64,000 nt of DNA from Monarcha castaneiventris obscurior (GCA_026261815.1 JAMPIT010000575.1:41207501-41271500), one strand, 5' to 3'; shown: positions 39,850-60,091, numbered from the stretch's first letter. Notes: generated by a model from the letters alone, not told the origin. Program-made: numbers and translations.

Positions 39850-42800
39850 CTAGAAAAGTCTGGCAATGCAAACTGAGTTATTAGTTTATTAGTATGAAGA
39901 CAGTATAGTTTATTTAAACTGAAATCTTAGATCTTATGCTGAATTGAGGTTTGATTCAGAATGAAAGGAAATTGAAATTTTGGAATTTTCTATGACATCA
40001 AACATTCAAGTTTTGATGATTTTAGGTTATTTGCATCAGCTTTCTCTAAGGCAAATAGAAATTTGGCAAAGAAGCCTAAACAACCTCTTTATTCTAGTAT
40101 GTAGAGTGATGATTATTTGGTAGATGGTTCGTGCTCAGCTTTTCTATTTTGAATAAAGAGTTTGTGCTGTAACACAAGCTGTGACTTGTACAGGCCCTTG
40201 TCTAGCAGTAGCACAGGTAAAATACTATTATTTCCACTGTGATTTTTTGTTAAAAGAGTGAGATAAACTTACTACTGTGCATGGAGATAAACTTACTTAT
40301 TCTATGTGGAAATGAAACAAGACCTCTGTCCCTTTGTCAGATACCATGTGCTGCTGGTAATTCCAGCTGCCAGCCAAGGAGGATGGCACCACTGCTGGAG
40401 AAAGACAATTGTGTTTAGTCTAAGAGAAAGGATAGGAACCCCTCTGTCTTGCACACCAGTGGCCCATAGCTGTGCCACATTACAGAGTATTCACACTTTG
40501 ACTGTTTTCTTCAGTGTTCAAAAAAAGCCCCAGCAGCCCCATATTTCTCTTACAATGTCAGCCTGGCCTATCAGCCTGGTGACCAACATTAGGTGCAGAG
40601 ACCAGATTTTTAAGCAGTCCAGGCCTCCCTGAGAATGATTCCAGGCCCTGTGCTGAAGAAGGAAAAGGCTCCCAAAAGAGTTGTCTGCAGGAGATCATCA
40701 TGTGCCTTTTTTTGCTTGACGTCGGAGAAAAACTTCCCTTGAGATTTATATCCATCCTTTCTCTAAGTCTCTGCTCTCAGCCACACATAGGGAAAGTACT
40801 CGGTAGCTGACTTGGACTGACTTCTGGTGCTAAAACACTTGCCTTTGGCCACATTGTTTGAAGGTGTCCAAAGGACCATTCATTGGTCTGAATTTAGATC
40901 TCTCCATTAGGCATGTGGGCAGCTCTTACCAGGCTTTTGGTTTCTGTGGCCACAAAGTGCTGCACAAACTAAAATCATGCAAGGCAAGTGAATATAATGA
41001 AGAGTCTGTCTTCAAAACCGTCCTCATGTTAAAGTACATAGTTCCTTTGTCCTTTCTCCAGACAGATGTCCTAAGAGATAAAATCTTTATTCCTGCCTGT
41101 TGGCAGTATGTTCTTTAAGCTCAGAATAATTTTTTTTCCATGAGTGTTTCATTTTACCCTCATTTAAAGCTTTAAGAATGGCATAATAATGGTCAAATTC
41201 ATCCCAAATTGCAGAGAGTTTTCCTGACGGTTAAGCATCTTTAAAGGCTCAGAACCAGTCAGTAGGACACCAGACACAAGGATGTGGTAGAAATCAGATA
41301 CTTAGATGCCTAGAACTTGGCCTTCACAGTGTAACCAAATTCTTACAGAAATGCTGTGTGAGCAAAAATATCTCACAGCATATTCAGAAATTAAAGAAAG
41401 ACCTCTGTATTTCCCTTTGTACAATTTGCATTTTATGTAGACCTCTGCATTTTGATAGCACTAATTCCCAAAATTATGGCCTCCAATAATCTGTAGCTGA
41501 AAATCACGTTTGCAAAACCAGAGGCAGAGGCAGAAAGGTTTGCAAGGTGAGAGTTGAAGCCCTGGGAAGGAGAGTCAAGGGGACTGCAAGGGGAAAGAAC
41601 ATGGTGGGGTCCATTCTCATTTACAAACAGATCACTTTGAATGTACTGGTGTGAATGTACCTCTCCCCAGCCAAGAGCTTGAGGGGTGGCCCTGCTTCGT
41701 GTGAACTTTGCTGAGGCAGTGCATTTCTATGGTCTTAATGAGCACAGGTGTCCCGTTAGGGCTATGACTGCGCAACAGGTTTCCAAAGAAGTGTTATTTA
41801 AATGCATGTTGGAATTTTGGCATGAGCTTGAAGGCTTTGCTGAATTAGTGCCTTCTTCTCTAATTAAATCGTGTCCTCTGGCTTATGATGTACACAGTCT
41901 GCCCTGTGTTCCTGGAAATGAGGAAAGAGTTGATCGCCCTTAGAAATCAAAAAAATGTCTTTACTAATAGTCATTCTCCTTCCATACTCTGTACATCTCC
42001 ATAAAAAACCACTGTTGACTTGCAGAATTTTGCCCCAGAACATACCTGTACCTGTTTGGTCTCCTCCTGAGATCAGTGTAAACTTTCCTTACTGCCTTAC
42101 ACTAAGTGTATTTATCTTACACTAAAAGCATGGTTTGTTCATAGTTATCCTGGTTGCAGTAGTATGAAGTGATACATGCACTGTTCAGCTACTTGGAAAA
42201 TTATAACTAAAACTAGAAATTCCATCATGATTTAAAGAGTTCATATATTTATTGCATAAATAATTTCCTCTATAATCTTGGGTGAAAATCAAAAGCAGTT
42301 GTTATAAAAGTAATGGTGATAGCCTGAAACATAGCTTCATGCATACATATTTACATTATGTTCCTATACACACATTTTAAAAATGCTTTTCATTGCTTTT
42401 TGTAAACTATATATTTTTCATCTTTATTACCAAGTTGTTCTGTCTAATCATGACATTTCCCATAAGTCTGTAAGTATTTCTTTATTGAAAATACCTGCAT
42501 TTTTATGTATCAATTTTTCATCCTGACCAGTGCAACCCTTTCAGTCTAGGGCAAAATAGCTTTTACCAATTCCCATAATAGTTGCTGATAATTTAGGGGA
42601 CTCAGTCCTTCAGAACATAGTTTGTAGCACTCTCTCAGTGCTTTTCTATATGCTTTCTCTTTGGTGATTTTGAATTACCACCAACATGGCAAACACACAG
42701 CTCAGTTTATTCAATTTAAATTACGCTAATAATAGATTTAACAAAGCATACTTTCCTCTTTACGCAAACTCTTATTTGGAAAATCGTGAGCCGCATAACC

Positions 42801-42860
42801 TCACAGCCGAAATGAAGCGTCAGGAGCTGAGCTGTCGGCAGCCAGCCTGGAGCTGATGCT

Positions 42861-43177
42861 GGGGCGGCGGTGAGCGCAGGGTGCCAGATGTGGGTGCGGA
42901 GTGCCAGATGTGGGTGCGGAGTGCCAGATGTGAGTGCGGAGTGCCAGATGTGAGGGCGAGGGGCCAGATGGGAGTGCGGAGTGCCAGATGTGGGCGCGAG
43001 GGGCCAGCTGTGAGCGCTAGGTGGCAGCGGTGACCGCAGGGTGGCTGCTGGCACGCCCGGGCGATATCCTGTGCCTGGTGCCAGATGTGTCATTCTCCTG
43101 CCAGCTGTAACCTCGGGGTGGCTTCTGTGGCCGTCGGGTGCCAGCTGTGACCGCGGGCTTGCAGCTGTGACCCCCCA
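42861..43177. repeat. CpG-rich 20-bp minisatellite
   Basis: About sixteen units in nearly strict 20-base register, with consensus near GTGCCAGATGTGGGTGCGGA. The units from 42881 to 42960 are almost identical; those on both sides decay. One unit (43061-43077) is three bases short. Most units carry a CpG near the end and a CAGATG or CAGCTG core. The array gives a false 161-codon minus-strand frame (43201-42716) with repeating HIWHxALTSGTPH-like text. Confidence 0.9.
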
Positions 43178-43375
43178 CTCCCAGGTCGGGGAACCCGACA
43201 CACGGGCAGCGCTGGCAGCTCCCTGTGGGCTGTGTCCATGGGAATTGCCAGGCTGTGCTTGGCAAAGCGAAGTTCATAACTCCAAGAAGCAACAGTTTCT
43301 TTGGGGGCCTGTGTTAACCTCCCGTATCCGCAGTACTCCAAAAGTAACCACCACCCTCAACAGTCCGAGGTCAAA

Positions 43376-43417
43376 CAGTCACAATATCCAGTCACGATAT
43401 CCACAGTCATGATATCC
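43376..43417 (+). repeat. Short tandem repeat, three units
   Basis: CAGTCACAATATC, CAGTCACGATATCCA and CAGTCATGATATCCA follow one another: three copies of a 13-15 base unit with small changes. It lies 200 bases right of the minisatellite. Confidence 0.75.
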
Positions 43418-46400
43418 AAAGGCTGAGTTACCCACCCCAGACCCAGACCTAGACTTTAGGAGCCTGTGTTGGATTTTTATCTGATAGTTTGAAATCTCGT
43501 GCCGCTCATTTAAGTGGAGACTCTATGGCCTTTGTTCCACCAGTAGCATTTGTTCCTATCACATAGAGAAGGCATTTCCAAGCATTCCCTGCTCCTTTAG
43601 CCCCTGCAGGCTGCAGAGCCTTGCAGAGCCTGTGCAGACCCACACACACCTGTGGGCAAGGCACTTTAAGGAGCACACAAACACACACATGGATCTATGT
43701 CCATTCGCTCACCCAAAGTTAGCAAGATACAGTGCTTACAGATAAAAACACATGAAGCCTGGGGATGCATGAGGAAAAAATCCAACAGACACCCCTTATC
43801 CCAAGCTGATTTAATCAATGAGTGCAGGCAGATCATGAAAAAGTCTGATTCACAGCCAGAACCAGAGAACCCACACCTCAAACCTCTAGATCCTGTCTAC
43901 AAAGTGCATATGTAGGTGACCTAGTAAGGTCACTGAGATGGTTGTCATTAAAAGTGTTCACCCTGCAAGGCTCTCTGCCTGTGTGTGTAGACCTCAGGAA
44001 AGTGCTCTCCCTGTTTTGGCCAGGCCCCTCATCTGCACTTGTGCCCCTCATCCGCAGTTCTTGTTGATGTCCTGTCTTGGCACCTGCAATGTCTGTACTG
44101 GGTTTCAGTTCCCTGCCTTCGGTATGGGTCTGGAACGTCTGAAGGACCAGTGTCCAAAAAGGTTCAAACTTCATAAGCTGTTCAAAGAGCATGTTGGCTG
44201 TCAGTGCTTAAACATGACCTTGCACTTGCCTTTCCTATTACCAGGATTTGGGCAATTTGCAGCAAGGGTCATGAAGTTATGAGTGAGTGCAGAGAAGAGT
44301 GGTTATGTACATCCAGGTAATAGCAAGTTCTCCCATGTTAGCTCCCATGCTTGTCTTTTTCCTTCCTTTAAGGTACCAAACCCTTAAAAAAATTTAGTAT
44401 TGGTTTTCTCAGGGCTTTTGTGGTATCTGTCTGTCACCTGAGAGCACAGGAGAGAATTGCTCACTTGAAAGGGTAAGATATGGTTTTTAAGCTCTGCTCT
44501 AGCAAGTATTTGATTTTCCACAGCTCCTGGCCCACTCTGTTATCTGAAACACTCCCACTGTCAGAAGATCAGGTTCCTGTATGCAAAGAAGTGAGCAGGA
44601 CTTTTCAGGACAATCTACCAGGAATGCTGTAGTTTGTGTGCCTCAGGAACACATTACATTAGGATGCATAATTTCCTTGTTTCAGTTCAGTCTCATCATC
44701 TTATGATCTTATGATTAATTTGAAAAACAGCTGTTAAAAAACATTAATTGGATGAGAAGCAAATGACCATTTTTCTTGGTGATATGAAACAACTGGAATG
44801 TAAAGTGTGGCTTAGCTGTCTCCTTGGTTTTATGTGTCATTTCTGCCTTGCTTTGTCTGCCCTCCCAAACTCCTCTTGTCAACAGTAGGGGGGGATACAA
44901 TATTATAAAAGTACATGGAAATGTGCTGTGGAAAGCAAAAAGAATGTTTAGTAAAAACACTGAGAAAATTATTTTGACCACATGGGATCCTGTTTTCTGT
45001 ATGTCTGTGTGTCCATCTGGTCTCACAGCAACTGGAGGCCAATTTTTCCAAGCCAGACTGAAATTTCATAGTTCCTACTGGTTTTGTGGAAAATAGCAGC
45101 TGGCTAGAGGAGAAAAACCCCTGTTAGTGGGAAGACAGATAATTCGTCCCTGGGCTAGGCTGTGTCTGGTCATCCCATGGGTAACTACAGAGCAATACTC
45201 AGCTAGATACCTAAATATTGTAAGAGGATATGCATTATGAGGAGCTATAGGAGGTATGAGAGAAAGAAAGTGCGATTGGGAGCTCTTTAGGGCTGTGGGA
45301 GGATATGGTGAGGAGCAAGATACAACCATGTCCAGGCTCCTGGCAGAGATGGAAGGATAGGACCATCAGTAAACACTCTTCACTTACTGGATTTCTGTTC
45401 TGACACTCCTATTCTGGTCTCTATTCCTCCAATGAAATGACAGTCAAAGAGGGAAAACTGAGTGACCAAGCTGTTACCACTAATCAGAAGTCAAGTCTTT
45501 CTGTGTTGGGAATGACTTTTTAGGCCTTCTTTGCTAGTAAAGGAAAAGCAATACTGAATGCTTTTTTTATTTTTGCAGGTGACCTATGAACATGAATTGC
45601 ACACTGGTTTAACAGAATGCCAGAGCTGCCAGTCAGAAAACTTCATTAACTACATTTCACTGTTAAAAATTAACTTGCCTTAAGACAAGAGATTTATATA
45701 AATTCTGAAAAAATGTTTCACCTGAGAAAAGAGGGAGCACAGGGTAACTATGTTTGTTTATATACCTGAAGACAGAGGAACTTGCCTGTGTGTTGCAAAG
45801 AACTGAATAATCTCCTCTATGACTCAATGATTAAATGTTTCTTGAAGTTAAAATTACAATCGTATTACACACTGAGTAGACTGTGTGTGAAAGAGTAATC
45901 TTGCCTCTGAGTATAAACACTTGGGTGTAACTTGGCAGCTTCTGCAACTGTGCTGTTAAACCCTGCTTTCTACGACACAGCCATCGGTTTAATTGAATGC
46001 TGGAGAAGAGTTTAAGGAGCCTGAAAATAGAGAAATAGATAAGGAGCCGTCTCCATTCCACCTGCCTCCAGCATATTCTGCTCTTTTTGTGTGAGATACT
46101 GCAATCACTCCACAGTGGGAGTGCAAGAAGTTGCCTTCAGACAGCTCTGTCACTGGCTTGTGGTGATAATAAAAAGCTGCTGTTGTAACTTGTCAAAAAG
46201 CAAACCTCACCGAGGAGAAAAGTAGGATGTCCTATTCTGAATAAAAACCCATCAAGGACACTCTAAATTTCACAGCCTTATCTGTCTAAAGGATAGGTAC
46301 TCTAAGCTAGTTGGATAGCCTTCCCCTGCAAAGAGATGATTTCTCTGGAGGCTGAAGACACTGGTTTGCCCCAGTCTTTGAGTGAGATGATGAGATGAGA

Positions 46401-47719
46401 TGAGACCAGACCAGATGAGTAATGTTGTGGCAAACTTCTTCCTCTTAGTACAGGGATCTTCCCTAACTCATGTAGCTAGACAGAAAGCTAAAGCAGTCAG
46501 ACAATCCTCCCTCAAATATCTACCATGCTGTTTCACTTGAAGCTTATATTTTATTATGGATCTAGATTGTGATGGTTTTCATAATGGTTAGACCTGTAGA
46601 TCAGTGAAACAGCATATCTGAGCCTTCACTTTGATTTCCTGGTGGGATCAAGGCCAGTGGGTTTCTCATAGCAATAGCAGCAACACAGTGGTACTGCTGC
46701 TGCTTACGGCAAATCAGGTGGGCAAGGTTCAGGCTGGGGTCATTGCATTGCTATAAAAATACACAGCAAAAAGAAACATTTTACTAAAGCATGCAAGAGG
46801 TGTGTAAAACGGACAAATATGTGAGAACCAGGGAACAGGAGGACAAACCTGTACTGAGACCATGTTCTCAGGTATCCCCAGCCATGCAGGCAGTATGGCT
46901 GGCCAGCCATTTGACAGTGTGTTCTGGTCCTGCTTCCAGAACTAAATGTAAAAGTAATACCTGGAGAGGATATGACTGTGACTCTATAGATTTTGTCTGA
47001 TTTTGTGAGGAGTTTCCATGGTGGTGGCAATAATGGTGGTGATAAATGTCAGACATACGTGCACTTAAAGCACATGGTTTGTGCTAGCAGAGCGAAGGCT
47101 GTGCTCCCTGATATGGTAGTTGAATCTATTCTTGAATAGGGCAGGGCTGATTTGTGAAGGATGTCATTCATAGCTTCAGAAAAATTGGCCACTGATGAAA
47201 CATTAATTGTTATGCTATAAAGACAGATCAGGGTGATTATGAGGTGAGATAATATATTTAGACATTGGGACTTTAGGGTGATTTTGGTGGCAAAGTACTA
47301 TTGTGATGTGAAAGGGACAAGGCTGCAACAGCCAAACAAGAGCAGGACAAGATGCAGAAAAATGCATCTTCTGCAGAATGCAGAAAAGCGAGTGACTAAT
47401 GAAAAGCCTGTATCTTGCAGATGGAAAGGAAAGAAGCTTGCTCTTTGGAGAGAATAGAGACAAAGTTCAAGCACTGTATGCTGGAAGGATATTAGCATAT
47501 TAACCTGCAGCCTTTCACACCTCAGAAATGTAGAATGCCTTCAACAGATGAAGCAGAAAACAGGTGCCATCAACCTAAATCTGTTTATTGCCATAATATT
47601 TAAAACAACCCAAACCATCTGGAGAATAAAGTAATAAATTATTTTGTACGTTTTCCTCTTATGGCAAAAATGCAATTTTGTTCTAATCTTTGAAGATAAA
47701 GTTTGAGCTGTCATCGTTA

Positions 47720-47825
47720 TTTATTAAAATACATGAAAAGTATTTATGAAAACTAGTCCTGTTGCCTGTTCTATAGAGCAGTGTACATACAAGCAATTTC
47801 TGAGATCACTGGAATGGTATTTATT
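47720..47825 (-). promoter_or_regulatory. Candidate MMP27 polyadenylation signals
   Basis: Two AATAAA hexamers on the minus strand, at 47825-47820 and 47725-47720, lie 34 and 134 bases past the stop codon. The second is the more likely working signal because the first leaves a very short 3' UTR. Transcript data would be needed to choose. Confidence 0.45.
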
Positions 47826-47858
47826 GTCTTTTGCTGAAAGTAAGAAAGTTTAATGATA

Positions 47859-55044
<7,186 letters not shown>

Positions 55045-55125
55045 TTTTACAGTCATCCCTGTCCTGGTAGGAGAGCAGTCTGCTCTCTGCTCCATGTGCC
55101 TCCTTTCTCGCCTCCCAGTCTGGAT

Positions 55126-55189
55126 GGTTATGGGGTGCTTTGGAGAGTCAGCTGCAGACTGACTCAGAGTTCATCATGCTCTGATTCCC
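55126..55189 (-). promoter_or_regulatory. MMP27 proximal promoter: ETS core, AP-1 site, TATA-like element
   Basis: Reading towards the gene, GGGAAT (an ETS/PEA3 core) is at 55189-55184, a perfect AP-1 site TGAGTCA at 55166-55160, an imperfect AP-1 site TGACTCT at 55150-55144 and a weak TATA-like CCATAACC at 55133-55126. The perfect AP-1 site is about 116 bases before the start codon. ETS followed by AP-1 just ahead of TATA is the known layout of inducible MMP promoters such as MMP1. The sites are seen in the sequence; their use is inferred. Confidence 0.55.
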
Positions 55190-55502
55190 TCCACAGGAGC
55201 TATAACACTGTGCAGACTGACACAATAAAACTTAATTGAACCCATCCGATTTCACAGTCATCTGAAGTCAGTCGGGATTTGAATACATCTAAGCCACTTG
55301 GCTACCATTTCAAAACTCGCTCTCAATTTTAGTTATTTTACACTGAATTTGACAGACCTGAGCAATTTCATGCCAGATTAAGTGGTGAACAAATGCAAAC
55401 CTTGTAAGTTGTTTAGCTGTGTGAAATGGGACCACCACATGTAGAAGTACTCAACCATTCTCAGCCTAGAAAATGGGAATTGTGCATGAGATATGAATCC
55501 CA

Positions 55503-55505
<3 letters not shown>

Positions 55506-55534
<29 letters not shown>

Positions 55535-55550
55535 CAAAACAAAACAAAAC

Positions 55551-55575
<25 letters not shown>
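55506..55575. repeat. (AAAAC)14 microsatellite
   Basis: Fourteen perfect AAAAC units, about 460 bases upstream of the MMP27 start codon. Perfect arrays of this length usually vary between individuals. Confidence 0.97.
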
Positions 55576-55583
<8 letters not shown>

Positions 55584-55821
55584 GGAGAAATTACTGTAAG
55601 CAGAATATTTTATTTTCTAATAGATTCATAAAGTGAGACTGAATGTTTTGGAAAATGGATGAAAATGCCAGTTTCCTACCCACCTACTCCTGGCAACTCT
55701 TTGAGACTATGTGTTTCTTTTAAATTATTCTGATGGAATCCAAAATATACATAAAAGAGAATGATTTTACCTAATAAATTGAACCTAAAGAATGTGAATA
55801 ATCTTATATCTCTGTCAGCAC

Positions 55822-55822
<1 letters not shown>

Positions 55823-55882
<60 letters not shown>
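55823..55882. repeat. (TATC)15 microsatellite
   Basis: Fifteen perfect TATC units, ending in TCTCTTCT, about 780 bases upstream of the MMP27 start codon. Confidence 0.97.
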
Positions 55883-55883
<1 letters not shown>

Positions 55884-58800
55884 CTCTTCTATCTGCAATT
55901 TCATCACTAAAGGTTTTTTTCAGTTTAACCACATTAGCCACAGGGGATATGATTATTTCCTGTCTTAAGTAATTCAGAATAAGGGAAGTTTCAAGAGTCA
56001 CCCAGACTGTGACGAACTATGGGATTTCACCCTGTTCCAGCCAAGCACCTTCCTCTTCCACTGGCAGCAAAGGCAGCTGAAGGTGTTCGGCACGTCAGAG
56101 GGGCTCTGACAGCATGTATTCAAATTTTACAAAACCGTTGAAAGAAATGCCTTCATGTTGGACTGTGACTTTTTTCAGGAAATACTTGCTTCCGTGTTTT
56201 TGGCTTTTTTGCTGTCACTTGCAGCCAACTTTTCTCCAGCGGGAGGCATTAATGATGAATTTTTTCATCCCAATAGCCTTGTTGTTAAACTTGTTAATGC
56301 CATTTCTGAACTATTATTAAAAAGAATTGAACCCTTCCCTTGATTTAATTTTTATTATCATTGCATTGCATGTATCCCGTTCAGTTCTTTATGTATTTGA
56401 CCATATTGATTGGATTTCTGTTGATATTATGCATGCTTAGACAGCTAACAGACACCCATGTTGTGAACAATTAGGAATGTTGAGTCCCTGCTGCTATTGT
56501 GTTAAGATCATGGCCAGATTCCAGCACTATTTCTGGCTGCTGGGATGCTCTGAGTAACATCACCTCTGATGTGCTACTGATGTGATGAGGATAGGTGGTG
56601 AAGTTTCTGGGTTAAAACAGAGGTCACATTACTGCTGTCTTCTAAGAGGAGGAAAGAAGTCATGAGGCAGTTCAACATAGACCAGCTCTAATAAATGTCA
56701 AAGATAAGCATTAGGAAACCATAACCAGAAGCTCCTTATACAACTTCTTCTTTTCCCAGACCCCAAGGCCAGCTATAGACATGTTTGCAAAACATCACTT
56801 GTGAAAACACTTTTTCAGGTCTCTCTCCCACGGACAGTGGGAACTGGCTGCTATGTTGTGTAGGTGGCCAGGTTACAAAACCCTGGTGGTGCTTCGTGTG
56901 ATGTAGATCTCCCTTACTCGTCACTCAAATGTCTTCTGAGCAAACACTGATATTAGCTGAAACTAGAAATGTAGTCTGACTTAGTGGTTTAAACTTCTCT
57001 AGATTAAATGAAGGTACTTGTAGAGGTCAGATAACCCTACCCTAAGATAGCTGGTTGAATCACTCTCCAGAGATATGTATTTCTCTGCTTTCTGTAGAAG
57101 AAAGCTTAACTAATATATGCATAAAGTTAGATGCGGCTGATCTTAACCTAGCTGCTCTTATTTTCTCTATCCTTCACTGCTACATGGCAGATAGCTGTGG
57201 GGATCTGATAGCCAGCCACAGTGGGAAGCAAGAAAAACACTTCTCCTAGTTCATATCGAATCTGCCCATAGTTCTTGGTTTTTCTATAAAATTAAATTCA
57301 TATCAGCCGAAACATTTTCCAAGAATGTCTACTAGTGCCGTGGGAAAATATGTTTGGTGCAAAAGCCCCTGGACAGCGTTTGTCTTTTGTGACATATACA
57401 TGAATACAATCAGACTGTAGCACCGTTGTCATTCCTTCCAGCTTTAAAACCTTTGAAACAAAAAAATGTATCCATTTAAAAACATAAGACAGATCTCTCA
57501 CACTGATGGCTGTGATCCAGAACCCAGAGGTGACATGTGGCTTCTAGACTGGTAGTTGGAAGCCAACTGGGAACCTTCAGGAACCCTAACAGTACTGGAG
57601 AACTGTTCAGGCAGATGAGTTGGGCCACTACTCTTCAGGCTCCATCCTTCCACAGAGCCAATAAAATTGCTTTGTTACTCAGCTTGAGTGAAAAATATGG
57701 AGCACAGGTGAATGGTTCAGATACTATTTTTGACCCTTTGACCCAAACTTTCAGCAGACTGCAGCATGCATGGGCAGGATTCAACCACCCTAGCACAGGT
57801 CCCTAGAGACAGTGTAGTCTCTGTGGGCCTTTGGGAAGTGGTGGGCTCCCAGGAGCCCTGTTTCATGCCTGCACAGGTTACTTGGAGACCCTACAGTACC
57901 TCAGATGAACTTATCGTGTTTAGGGAATGAAATTCCAGGCCGGGCAAATCTGTCTTAGTAATGATATGTACTACAACTACATATCAAACCTGTAGCAAGA
58001 CCCTGGGGAGGGGTACAGTACTTTAACATAGTACAATAATTAGCAAAGAGAGGTAAACTTGTTAAAAGGGAGTAAGAAAGTGGCAGGTGATTGTATGGAC
58101 TGAGCTGGAAACAACACCCCAATTCCTAATTACTGAAAGCCTGCTTTGTGCCTAAGGGAAGACAAGAGCTGCTGGCCCCAGGTGTGCCCTTCTCTTCATG
58201 GTGTGGCTGGGATGGAGCAATCACTATGCTCACGCAGGCAGAGGAAAGGTTGTCTCACATAAACACGGGGCACATTTCTCACAAAGAAATCACTTCATTT
58301 TGAGCTCTTGTCTTCCTGCTCGTGGGAAATACACAAAGTGTATTTCAAAACTGTGTCTGCCAAATAAAAATTGCAACTTCACAGGATGCCAAAAGGCATG
58401 GACTAAAAATATCCCATGAGAAACTTCTTCCTATTTTTAATTTCTTCATCTTCCAAGGTTTGTAAATTGCACTTTATCTCTCTTTTCTCTAAAACATAAC
58501 CACTTCCTTACCCCTCATCTCCCACTTAACATTTTCTCTGCCCCATGAGTACCCACTACTATTTCCTTCTGGAGAGGGACTAGCATTCTGGTCTAGATCT
58601 GAGAAGCTCTTTTGGCATTGCCTTGAGATGCTGTGCTTCTACTTCATATGTGCAGAGAACATATGCCCTCAGTTTGGTTTTATTTTAATATAAATTGTTC
58701 AAATAAGAAATATTATATTTGCTTGCAAATCATGTGTTGTATTTGTAAATCATCTCTGCTAAAAAAGCCCCACACAATCAATTTAGATTTATATACTTCT

Positions 58801-60017
58801 AAAACAATTTTTGGTTTAATTGTCATTCAATAATCATGGCTTACACAAGAAAATGTGATTCAATAGCATTTCCACTGAGGTTTGATATTAAAGAACTAGT
58901 ACCTATAACACCTTGTGAGTACAGGATTCACATAAATTTACTTCTTAATTAAAGCCTTTGACTTGCTACAATTTATTTTTATTATTTTGTAATGTTTTCT
59001 TAGGTTTTATAAAGTATATGATCAAGTTATTATCAATTATACAATTTCTTATCTTTGAACAATATTTAGACTAATCTATACTACTGAATTTCATAAAGAG
59101 AACTACCAAGTCAGTTCTTTATTTATGAAGGATAAAATTTAATAGCCTTCTAATAGGGACAGATAAGTAATGAAAAAATTGAAACAGATATGTTTTTATG
59201 AGATTACACATTTTCTCAAAATGTAGGAGCATGTTGAATAATACAGATGTTGTAAAAGATATATTTTATTCTGTTCATATAGCTTCTAATGTTATCAGCT
59301 GAGCTACAAAGACTAAGGAGAAAGTGAGTAACCCTTCAAACAAGATTTTAATTGAGGGCATTTGCAAAAAATATAGTTAAGGTGGAAATCAAGCTATCTT
59401 TTTAGAGAATTTTTGTATCAGAAGTATTTTTGACCAATAATTTTCATTTTTTAGGTAAAATTCTTGACTATTTGACCCACTGGAATTAGGAGACATTTAG
59501 TATCTACTGGAGTAGTAAGCACTTGAAAGAGCCTTGATTAAAGGGGTTCATTTGTTTGTTATATGATATGGATACATCTGAGAACAAGTGACTTGTTTCT
59601 CATCTCAGGGGTCCTTTCTAATCTACATTTCTGCATTTCTGGGCTTGAAACCAGTTCCTAAAGCCAAAAACATGAGAATATTCCTTGTCCCCTCATCCCC
59701 CTGTCCTCTGCCCACAGATGTAAAGATGTACACCCTGGAGAATAGTCTAAGAGCGGAAGTTGGGGAAAGAGGAACAGAAAGTGGAAGTAGATCTGTACAC
59801 TGATGATAGTGAGCCCCAACTAATTAATCATCAGATTTTCACCAGGGTTTGTGTTGGGTGGGGGGTTCAGAGACAGGTGTGTGCTCCTTCCCCTGTCTTT
59901 GTGACAAAACCTGACATTTCCCGCCAGAATACATTTTTCAGTGTTCAAAAGCTAGACTTGGCTCTTGAGCATCAGGGCAAAAAAGACATCAAGAACAAAA
60001 TTATATGAGAAACATAG

Positions 60018-60091
60018 TTTATTAGGAAACTTGACCATAACAAGAGAAGTTGTGATAAATTATATAAATTTATTTGGTTTAAAATAAATAA
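60018..60091 (-). promoter_or_regulatory. MMP1-like 3' UTR: AU-rich element and polyadenylation signals
   Basis: About 120 bases past the stop, the transcript would read UUAUUUAUU (60091-60083), the nonamer core of AU-rich instability elements. AATAAA follows at 60074-60069 and again at 60023-60018. AU-rich 3' UTRs are known to shorten the life of collagenase mRNA; that this one works so is an inference. Confidence 0.5.

Larger units (their letters stand above)
31314..42860. other. Intergenic DNA
   Basis: Apart from the candidate LTR at 37500 and the inverted repeat at 39825, I see no gene or recognisable repeat. All open frames here are short (up to 108 codons) and lack domains. Confidence 0.55.
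43178..47858. other. Intergenic DNA downstream of MMP27
   Basis: This stretch includes the MMP27 3' UTR at its right end and a weak GAGAT-type repeat at 46385-46420. No other gene is supported. Confidence 0.55.
55190..60017. other. Spacer between MMP27 and the MMP1-like gene
   Basis: About 4.8 kb. It contains the MMP27 5' flank with two microsatellites near its left end. The rest shows no CR1, LTR or exon that I can recognise. Confidence 0.6.

Noticed and set aside
42716..43201. 161-codon minus-strand open frame with repeating peptide
   Set aside because: The repeat in the peptide is simply the 20-bp minisatellite read through. The unit is not a multiple of three, so the peptide cycles through frames.
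55378..55572. Minus-strand frame with repeated CFVLF
   Set aside because: It is a read-through of the (AAAAC)14 microsatellite.
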